Notes under the pieces: generated by a model | Seen by the model: the letters and a program-made list of their open reading frames with translations, nothing else | Told to the model about the DNA's origin: nothing | Databases searched by the model: none | Shown: piece by piece, positions 6,948-12,343 of the stretch | Position numbering within the stretch: position 1 is the first letter of the stretch | Layout: every line of letters starts with the position of its first letter | Translations under genes and position numbers: made by a program | NCBI GenBank assembly: GCA_039936115.1 | Contig: JBDTIZ010000216.1 | Coordinates: forward strand, 1 to 27,185 | Direction: 5' to 3' | DNA: 27,185 nucleotides | Source of the DNA: DATIJJ01 sp039936115 | GTDB lineage: Bacteria > Pseudomonadota > Gammaproteobacteria > DSM-16500

Positions 6948-7006
6948 ATCTCCTGTGACTATTAGTTGTAGATTTGCATGACGAAATGTCATGCGTTACA
7001 GGAGAT
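6948..7006 (-). promoter_or_regulatory. Nested inverted repeats in the alpA leader, Shine-Dalgarno sequestering
   Basis: On the minus strand the outer arm ATCTCCTGT (7006-6998) is exactly complementary to ACAGGAGAT (6956-6948), which contains the alpA Shine-Dalgarno. Extending to 12 bp adds one mismatch. Between the arms is a second perfect hairpin, GCATGAC-(5 nt)-GTCATGC (6994-6976). The nested structure could hide the ribosome site. The inner repeat could instead be a protein operator at DNA level. Whether transcription starts upstream of 7006 is unknown. Confidence 0.5.
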
Positions 7007-7071
7007 AAGGCGCTAATTTATGATTGGCGAATCGCTAATTGATGTGTGGCAGGTTGCTACTTTTATTGTGA

Positions 7072-8985
7072 CTAGCGCCAATCAACTTGTTCGTTGGGCT
7101 TATATTCACAATAAAGGCCTGTATGTATAGCGCTAGAAAGGTGGATATGCAAATCAGGTGAATAAGGTTTTATTATACTTATTGCTCTGCTGATTGCTGC
7201 TCCTACTCTTTTTCTGGTTCTATCTTGTTGGTTAAGTGTTTTGCGTGGTTTGTAGTGTAAGCCTGTAACGCTCCCGAGGTATTGGACAAACTTCTCCTTG
7301 TTTTCTTGCAGCTTTTCTAATTCTGCAAGACAACCGGCCTGATTTGCTTCTTCAATTTGTTCATCAAGGTTTTTTATTGCAGCTTTGACATCCCTAATTG
7401 TTTTCTCATCTGCAAGGACATCTAGGTTTGTATTGCCATCAATTGTCATGCTGTTATCTTCAAGTTCCTGGGCGCTAATTGCAGTATCGTCAAGTTGCGG
7501 TGATTTGTTGACTAAAAACTCTAGTTCGTTTGCATGTATTTCTTTTTTTGGTCGCTTAATAAGTTGTTCAATGTAAGCCAAGCCTTTTGAGTATTCTAGT
7601 ATGATTTTATCGCTAAAATATTTGATCTCGTAGCATTTGCCACGTTTATTGAATGTGAAGCAATGGTCGCTGTCTTCGCTAACGCTAATGTCGTTGAATT
7701 GTAAGCCGCTATTGCGTGGCTGCATTTTTTCTAGAGCGGAAAAATTTTCTATGGATGTCTTGTTGCTTTCATTTTTTTCTATAAAAATTAGGTTGTTATC
7801 TGAAATGAGATCATTGATTTTGTTTGAAGGTATCTCTATATATGGCTGTAAGCCAAGATCGAACTCTCGAGAGGTTGGTACAAATTCAATTTCATAAGCG
7901 GGCTTTGAGGTGCAATATTCTGGTTCTTCGTTATGCAACAGCATGTCGATAGTTAGGCCACCAAATTGACAGCGGAAGGTGTCATCAGTGTGGAAGATTT
8001 TTAATTGACCAAAACCATCGTAACGCTGTTCAGCAAAATAGTTCGTTCCAACTGCTAGAAGCATCTCTTTCCATTTTTCCCGCCATCGGAGATACTTTCT
8101 TGGATATTTTAGGTAGATTTTATACTCGTGATTTTCCGCTTTCGACAGAAGATCATTTCTGTCCTTTCCCTGACTAACTAATTTGCTTAAAGAGTCTAAT
8201 GAACCGCGATATTTCACAATACTTTCTTTGATAGCTTCAACTTCTAGTGTAGGAAACTCCGCGGTTATTTCTTTTGACAGAAATTCGTTTTGTATAAGCC
8301 ATTTTATGAGTGAACGAGTATCAAAATCATATTTATCCATATTGATTGAGTGTGCTGCAATTATCTTCCCATCGTTTGTTGCGTTGGATAGCCTTGCAAA
8401 TAAATCTTGCTCTGGGAATAGGAGTGCTTTTGCATCTTCATATAAGAGACTTTGATTATGTTCAACCAACAATTTAATGATTTCAATGCGGAACTCGTTT
8501 GTATTATTGTGTTTGTTAAACGGAATTTCACGAGTCAGCTCTATTTTGTTGCTAATTAGCTTGAGTGATGAGGTGGTAATGATTTGTTTTTGCGCTGCCC
8601 AAGTTAAAACATCGTCAATAAGATAATTTTTTGGATAAGTCGTATCAGAGGTTATTCCGTCGAGTATGGTTTTATATTTTGGTAATTTGCTTATATGGTA
8701 CTGAACTCTTTTGTTGCCAAAGCGATATAAATCAATTAGCCGTTGGATTTGCTGCCAAGCCTGCATTATGTCTTTTTTCTCGAATATCCGACAACTTAAA
8801 ATGCCCACTACTCTGTAAAATTCGCCATGTATTGAAGCGGGATATGTATAATAAAACAGGTCTGCTTCTTGCTTGGAAATTTTCCAGAATTTACAGCTAA
8901 GATATTTTTCTTGTTCTTCAATAGGTATAACTCTTTCTGTTGGTGGATGTAATGCAAAGTAAATAGTGCAGGTTTTAGTTGTCAT
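7072..8985 (-). CDS. Large protein of unknown function downstream of integrase (637 aa)
   Basis: The N-terminal 430 residues match nothing I recognise. They are mixed alpha/beta without signal or membrane segments and contain YLKYPRKYLRWREKWKEMLL near 291-310. From about 441 there is a module I recognise by pattern from the ends of diverse bacterial regulatory proteins: FTFNKRGKCYEIKYFSDKII, EYSKGLAYIEQLIKRPKKEI and HANEL (winged-helix-like). A coiled coil (about 529-567) follows, and the terminal part has RTRKRVGAAISRAI, P-D-L-x-x-HL, I-x-T-G-x-x-C-x-Y-x-P. The gene starts five bases after the integrase stop, with only a weak ribosome site, so it is cotranscribed and perhaps coupled. Its place suggests a role in integration or element control; this is inference. 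A defence function is also possible. Confidence 0.8.
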   Translation of the reverse strand: MTTKTCTIYFALHPPTERVIPIEEQEKYLSCKFWKISKQEADLFYYTYPASIHGEFYRVVGILSCRIFEKKDIMQAWQQIQRLIDLYRFGNKRVQYHISKLPKYKTILDGITSDTTYPKNYLIDDVLTWAAQKQIITTSSLKLISNKIELTREIPFNKHNNTNEFRIEIIKLLVEHNQSLLYEDAKALLFPEQDLFARLSNATNDGKIIAAHSINMDKYDFDTRSLIKWLIQNEFLSKEITAEFPTLEVEAIKESIVKYRGSLDSLSKLVSQGKDRNDLLSKAENHEYKIYLKYPRKYLRWREKWKEMLLAVGTNYFAEQRYDGFGQLKIFHTDDTFRCQFGGLTIDMLLHNEEPEYCTSKPAYEIEFVPTSREFDLGLQPYIEIPSNKINDLISDNNLIFIEKNESNKTSIENFSALEKMQPRNSGLQFNDISVSEDSDHCFTFNKRGKCYEIKYFSDKIILEYSKGLAYIEQLIKRPKKEIHANELEFLVNKSPQLDDTAISAQELEDNSMTIDGNTNLDVLADEKTIRDVKAAIKNLDEQIEEANQAGCLAELEKLQENKEKFVQYLGSVTGLHYKPRKTLNQQDRTRKRVGAAISRAISIIKPYSPDLHIHLSSAIHTGLYCEYKPNEQVDWR

Positions 8986-8990
8986 AGAGG

Positions 8991-10061
8991 CTACCCAAAT
9001 ATTTTTTCATTCATGCTGGTGACAACTTTGCTAACGTGCGCGTCAGATAAATGAGCGTAGCGTTTTACCATTTGTAAGGTTTTGTGACCGAGAATCTCAG
9101 CAATTTCAGCTAGGCTTGCGCCGTTCATTGCTAGGTAAGAAGCGCAGGAGTGGCGCAGATCGTGCCATTTAAAATCGGTGATCTCTGCTCGTTTTAATGC
9201 GTTTTCCCAGGGAGTGCGAACATCCACTGGGTCTTTAAGATTTTTGCCTGGAAATACTAAATCACAATTAACGTGCCTAATTTTCGAGTGTTCTTTCATG
9301 AGGTCAAGTGCATGGCCTGCAAGCGGCAATATTCTGCGTTCACCATTTTTTGTTTCATGCAGTGTGATAATGCCGCGCGTTAAATCAACATTATTCCAAT
9401 GTAATCCTAGGACTTCCATGCGCCGCCCGCCTGTGGATAGAGCTAATACTACTGTGATATATAGGTGGGTACTGTCACTTACCTTGCAAGCAGCTAATAG
9501 GCGAGAGCGCTCATCGTCAGATAGAAAGCGTACACGACCGCGAGGCTCTTTTGGTTTTGTCACTTTACGCATGGGGGTGTCATCGAGCCAGCCCCATTCT
9601 TTAACGGCAATAGTGAAAGCATGAGAAAGGGCAGCCATATAGCGCACAACGGTTGATGGTGAGCGTAGTCCACCGCGATTGGTGGTTACTTTTGCTAATT
9701 TATCTCTGTGTTCTGCAATGATGGCGGGGGTGACATCAGCCAAAGTGTATTTCCCAAGTTCGGACTTCCACCAGTTAAGGTGTAAAGTGCGATTACTTTT
9801 ATTCTTTGGTTTGTGGGGTAGAACATCTTGAATGTAGCGATCAACCATTTCGCCTAGTGTGTGTCGCTTAGCTTCACTTGTTTTAAAGTGTCTGCCTTCA
9901 CGGATGGCTGATTCGGTCTGCTGTGCCCAGCGCTTGGCATCGGTTAAGCGTTCAAAAGAGGCGTTTTGTTCAGGGAAGCCTTTTAGTCTTACCTTAACTC
10001 GGAAAATTGCTTTTCCCTCTTTGGTTTTTCTTTTCTCAATGCTTGCCATCTTAAAAGCCAT
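8991..10061 (-). CDS. int: Tyrosine recombinase integrase of the element (356 aa)
   Basis: This is a phage-type integrase. Residues 5-65 form the arm-binding-like N terminus (ASIEKRKTKEGKAIFRVKVR), about 68-160 the core-binding SAM-like domain and 175-356 the catalytic domain. Catalytic residues are visible: Arg213 in STGGRRMEVLGL, Lys238 in ETKNGERRILPL, His300 and Arg303 in WHDLRHSCASYL, His326 in LGHKTL and Tyr335 in KRYAHLSD. All are intact, so activity is expected. It would recombine the 42-bp repeats in the CAU tRNA gene. Unlike many integrases it is not adjacent to an att site: attR lies about 2.1 kb away across three cargo genes. Start could be Met1 or Met5; neither has a strong ribosome site. 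Confidence 0.95.
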   Translation of the reverse strand: MAFKMASIEKRKTKEGKAIFRVKVRLKGFPEQNASFERLTDAKRWAQQTESAIREGRHFKTSEAKRHTLGEMVDRYIQDVLPHKPKNKSNRTLHLNWWKSELGKYTLADVTPAIIAEHRDKLAKVTTNRGGLRSPSTVVRYMAALSHAFTIAVKEWGWLDDTPMRKVTKPKEPRGRVRFLSDDERSRLLAACKVSDSTHLYITVVLALSTGGRRMEVLGLHWNNVDLTRGIITLHETKNGERRILPLAGHALDLMKEHSKIRHVNCDLVFPGKNLKDPVDVRTPWENALKRAEITDFKWHDLRHSCASYLAMNGASLAEIAEILGHKTLQMVKRYAHLSDAHVSKVVTSMNEKIFG

Positions 10062-10081
10062 TTGTGATTATGAATGGCGAG

Positions 10082-10133
10082 AGGGTACATTAATCAGCGA
10101 TAAATGACAACATGGGATACATAATCCTATGTA
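10082..10133 (-). promoter_or_regulatory. Candidate int promoter with upstream palindrome
   Basis: On the minus strand TTGTCA (10110-10105) is followed after 17 bp by a weak -10, TACCCT (10087-10082), about 20 bp before the int start. The palindrome TACATA-(4 nt)-TATGTA at 10118-10133 sits just upstream of the -35, where an activator such as AlpA could bind. A good -35, poor -10 and adjacent palindrome fit a regulated promoter. All of this is prediction. Confidence 0.35.
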
Positions 10134-10265
10134 ATTAACTTGTAACAGCATGATATTTAGGTTTTTGCAGGAGAAAATTTGTTTCTCTGGGGCAGTTGTG
10201 GGGTAATTGCTTCTCATGAAGTAGATTTTTAGGATTTATTTTGAGCAAAAGACAGGGGTTAATAA

Positions 10266-11033
10266 ATGATCTTGTATAAGTACTTTCCCCCAGAAAGAGT
10301 CGATGTATTGCAAAACTTGAAAATTAGATTTTCTCAACCAAGAATTTACAATGACCCTTTTGAGCTTCGCCCTATCCCAAGTTCTGCTATAACAGAGGAA
10401 CAGTTTAATAACATAATGCCGTTGCTGATAGGTCATCATGGAGGGCCAAAGGAGGCGATAGAGGAAATTCAAAAAATTACATATTCTGCTTTTTTAGCCG
10501 ATCCGAGTTATGTCTTATGGTTAATTCAAGAGGTTATGGCTTCAGGTAGTTTGGCCTTATGTCTGACCGAGGTACCTGATAGCTTATTAATGTGGGCGCA
10601 TTATGGTTTTTTTCATAAAGGCTTCGTTATTGGCTTTGATACAGAAAATGAGTTTTTTACTTGTCCTCAGGGAAGCTATTTTTTGAAGCGTATTAAATAT
10701 CAGCAGCAAAGGCCCACGGTGATATTTCCAAACCCAAGCCCCGATGAAACATACTTTACTAAAAGTCTTGAGTGGGAATACGAGAGAGAGTGGAGGTTAT
10801 TCAAGCGATTACCGGCTGGTAAATCTCCTAATGAGTTTATGCAAGGCCGTGACGGTTGGCCAATATATTTGTTTGATCTGCCCGCTGAAGTAATGAAAGA
10901 AATTATCTTAGGTTGTAGGATGGATTTAGAACAATGCAATATGATCAGAGCGTTGTCAAAAAATAAGCTTCCACATGCAGATATTAAAGCTGCAAGACTG
11001 AGCAATCAAAAATACGAGCTGATTATTTCTTAA
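10266..11033 (+). CDS. DUF2971-family protein (255 aa), element cargo
   Basis: The product starts MILYKYFPPERVDVLQNLKI with RFSQPRIYNDPFELRP, the N-terminal signature of DUF2971 (Y-K-Y ... F-(S/T)-x-P-x-x-(F/Y)-N-D-P-F). The conserved middle motif SLLMWAHYGFFHKGFVIGFD (residues about 105-124) and the KSLEWEYEREWRLFK segment (about 163-177) are also present, so the domain is complete. DUF2971 genes are scattered in bacterial accessory regions and phages; the activity is not established as far as I know. The gene is alone on the plus strand, away from the replication operon, in the cargo zone between integrase and attR. That placement is typical of genes for host benefit or phage interference, but nothing in the sequence proves it. 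AGGGG lies eight bases before the ATG. Confidence 0.85.
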   Translation: MILYKYFPPERVDVLQNLKIRFSQPRIYNDPFELRPIPSSAITEEQFNNIMPLLIGHHGGPKEAIEEIQKITYSAFLADPSYVLWLIQEVMASGSLALCLTEVPDSLLMWAHYGFFHKGFVIGFDTENEFFTCPQGSYFLKRIKYQQQRPTVIFPNPSPDETYFTKSLEWEYEREWRLFKRLPAGKSPNEFMQGRDGWPIYLFDLPAEVMKEIILGCRMDLEQCNMIRALSKNKLPHADIKAARLSNQKYELIIS

Positions 11034-11109
11034 CATGCTTTATCAGATTTTAAAAAATCTTGAAGTCTGAGACTAACATTCTAAAAAATATTATATCAAA
11101 ATAAAGCAG

Positions 11110-11445
11110 TTATTTTTTTATGCCCATCATAACCAGACAAAACAAACCTATTCCGAATAGAATAATCTGGGTACCAGCAAAATAACACGTAAATGTTTCG
11201 TAAATCTCTTGTTGATTAGCATCAAGGTTCCCAATTATTTTTAATAATGCCAAGGTGCCAAAAACAATAGAAGCAATCATGCAAAACCATGAACTTTTTT
11301 CCCAGCAAGAAACGTTATTTTTTTTAGATGTCTGTGCAAATATAGAAGTGAATGTAATAGTTGATGCAGACAAACCAATAAGTACTATTATTGTTTGGAC
11401 CGCGATCTCAATTGCTAATTTGTGTAATTCAAGATTGGCTGACAT
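11110..11445 (-). CDS. Three-span integral membrane protein (111 aa)
   Basis: Hydrophobic segments are at about 14-33 (AVQTIIVLIGLSASTITFTS), 53-69 (WFCMIASIVFGTLALLK) and 88-108 (AGTQIILFGIGLFCLVMMGI). There are short loops and a basic C-terminal end (KK). No family is recognised. The start lies 15 bp after the stop of the upstream exported-protein gene on the same strand, with a GGAAG ribosome site in the gap, so the two form a leftward pair near attR. A joint inner-membrane/periplasm role is plausible. The 76 bp to the convergent DUF2971 stop show no clear terminator. Confidence 0.65.
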   Translation of the reverse strand: MSANLELHKLAIEIAVQTIIVLIGLSASTITFTSIFAQTSKKNNVSCWEKSSWFCMIASIVFGTLALLKIIGNLDANQQEIYETFTCYFAGTQIILFGIGLFCLVMMGIKK

Positions 11446-11460
11446 TAAGTCTTCCTTTTA

Positions 11461-11979
11461 TCATTTTTTCTTAGGTTTTGTTGGGCTTTGGCAAAATGGA
11501 AAAATAGGACATATCTTTTTGATAGCCTCCTCAATAGCCAGGGGCGTTGTGTCACTAAATACAGATTTAGAATTAAAAAGTTCAAAGCTACTAGCGGTTG
11601 TTAAATATTCCCACGGCTTTTCATATTTACTTGCTACATATATTTGCTTAGAAATCAGAGAAGATTTCTGACCTTTAATCTTTAGATTCTCGATAAGCAT
11701 GGAAATATTTTTATCAATCAGCTCCTGATCGAAATTTGGAGGCTTGGGGTTGGCAGCAATTTGTTGTTTTGAAACATTTAAAATATATTCCCTCGCATCT
11801 TTTGGGAAGCCGGCATCTTGAAGTTTTTTATTAATGTAGCCAAGTATTTCGTTTGCTTGAGTAGAGGTTGTTTTCTGATAGAGTGGAGTAACAATGCTGC
11901 GAGTAGGTTCTGTGGCATGAGTAGTATTAAAAAACGATAGAATAAGACTAGTTATGACCGTTCCAATCCTTCCTTTCAA
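11461..11979 (-). CDS. Exported protein of unknown function (172 aa)
   Basis: A signal peptide covers the first 22 residues (MKGRIGTVITSLILSFFNTT, cleavage likely after HA-T). The mature protein is helical and hydrophilic with one cysteine pair near the end (KKICPIFPFCQSP) and a basic tail, PTKPKKK. Nothing in it matches a family I know. An AGGAAGGGG-type purine run precedes the ATG. It is the first gene of the leftward pair with the three-span membrane protein and is the cargo closest to attR. A secreted or periplasmic partner of that membrane protein is an inference from adjacency only. Confidence 0.65.
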   Translation of the reverse strand: MKGRIGTVITSLILSFFNTTHATEPTRSIVTPLYQKTTSTQANEILGYINKKLQDAGFPKDAREYILNVSKQQIAANPKPPNFDQELIDKNISMLIENLKIKGQKSSLISKQIYVASKYEKPWEYLTTASSFELFNSKSVFSDTTPLAIEEAIKKICPIFPFCQSPTKPKKK

Positions 11980-12067
11980 TGTAAGCCCCTTCCTTGAGGT
12001 TGAAGAAATGATAACTATTATAAGCAGTTTTTAACAATAGAAGTATTGTGATTTGTTGCGCTTGACT

Positions 12068-12083
12068 GTCCCAGGAGTGTCCC
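12068..12083 (+). promoter_or_regulatory. Candidate integrase arm-type site, right copy
   Basis: This is the same 16-mer as 323-338 in the same orientation, 69 bp inside attR. The rest of 11980-12151 contains no gene. It also has a small ACAATA/TATTGT inverted repeat at 12034-12049 and the C4-T6 hairpin at 12113-12132. Confidence 0.55.
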
Positions 12084-12112
12084 TTTGTGCTAAATTTAGG
12101 GTATTTTTGATG

Positions 12113-12132
12113 CCCCTGAAGTGGGGTTTTTT
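12113..12132 (+). terminator. Possible short intrinsic terminator inside attR
   Basis: CCCC-TGAAGT-GGGG is followed by six T on the plus strand. The stem is only 4 bp, so termination would be weak. It points toward the tRNA gene and could insulate it from rightward element transcription. No plus-strand gene ends nearby. Confidence 0.35.
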
Positions 12133-12151
12133 GCTTTATTATTCAATGATA

Positions 12152-12193
12152 TGGGCCCACTAGGACTTGAACCTAGGACCAAAGGATTATGAG
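12152..12193. repeat. attR: 42-bp direct repeat forming the 3' half of the tRNA
   Basis: This stretch is identical to 162-203. It begins at the discriminator base and ends in the anticodon loop of the tRNA, so the element's attP restored the acceptor, T and most of the anticodon arm. The minus-strand bases beyond it (12151-12149) are TAT rather than CCA. Confidence 0.93.
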
Positions 12194-12225
12194 TCCTCTG
12201 CTCTAACCAGCTGAGCTATGGGCCC
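12152..12225 (-). tRNA. tRNA with CAU anticodon, probably tRNA-Ile2 (lysidine type)
   Basis: The 74-nt cloverleaf is complete: acceptor GGGCCCA/TGGGCCC, D arm GCTC/GAGC, anticodon stem GAGGA/TCCTT with loop CTCATAA, T stem CTAGG/CCTAG, discriminator A. The CAU anticodon is shared by Met tRNAs and the AUA-reading Ile2 tRNA. The C4-G69 and C5-G68 pairs are the TilS recognition pairs of Ile2 tRNA, and the TTTGGTC variable region also resembles Ile2. Elongator Met is the alternative. The 3' half comes from the integrated element and no CCA is encoded, so the ends must be completed by CCA-adding enzyme. The displaced original end at 162-203 does encode CCA. Confidence 0.93.
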
Positions 12226-12239
12226 GTATGCAGGCGGTA

Positions 12240-12268
12240 AGTATACATAAGGTTTTCTGGGTTTGCAC
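12240..12268 (-). promoter_or_regulatory. tRNA promoter
   Basis: On the minus strand the -10 is TATACT (12245-12240) and the -35 is GTGCAA (12268-12263), 17 bp apart. The TSS would lie a few bases upstream of the mature 5' end at 12225. The bases after the -10 (ACCGCC) form a GC-rich discriminator, as in stringently controlled stable-RNA promoters. The weak -35 limits confidence. Confidence 0.5.
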
Positions 12269-12306
12269 TAGGGGTTTGATAAAGAATTTCAGGTGGGGAA
12301 ACCAAG

Positions 12307-12330
12307 TCCCCGGACTGTATCATCCGGGGA
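12307..12330 (-). terminator. Likely rpoD terminator
   Basis: A perfect 8-bp stem (TCCCCGGA/TCCGGGGA) with an 8-nt loop lies 14 bp after the rpoD stop in the reading direction. It is followed on the minus strand by CTTGGTTT, a poor T tract. It also separates rpoD from the tRNA. Confidence 0.5.
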
Positions 12331-12343
12331 TTTGTTCAGAAAG

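Larger units (their letters stand above)
162..12193. mobile_element. Integrated genetic element of about 12.0 kb in a tRNA gene, phage-satellite-like
   Basis: Perfect 42-bp direct repeats at 162-203 and 12152-12193 bound the segment, and the right copy is the 3' half of a tRNA gene. Between them lie a tyrosine integrase, an AlpA-like regulator, a replication initiator, a DnaB-type helicase, a DUF5681 protein, a C-protein-like XRE regulator and accessory genes. No capsid, portal, large terminase, tail, lysis, relaxase or type IV secretion gene is visible. Size (10-15 kb), tRNA site, integrase plus AlpA plus replication module and absence of structural genes match the gross plan of Gram-negative phage-inducible chromosomal islands. 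That classification is inference. A defective prophage or an integrated replicon are alternatives. The boundaries themselves are seen directly. Confidence 0.9.

Noticed and set aside
7011..7084. Replication-origin iterons (CGCTAATT at 7011 and 7033, TGATTGGCG/CGCCAATCA inverted at 7021 and 7076)
   Set aside because: Only two direct copies and one inverted pair are seen, part of them inside the end of a coding region; too little to call an origin.
10236..10472. Minus-strand 78-residue frame opposite the DUF2971 start
   Set aside because: It overlaps the conserved N-terminal motif of the DUF2971 protein and has no ribosome site or recognisable content.
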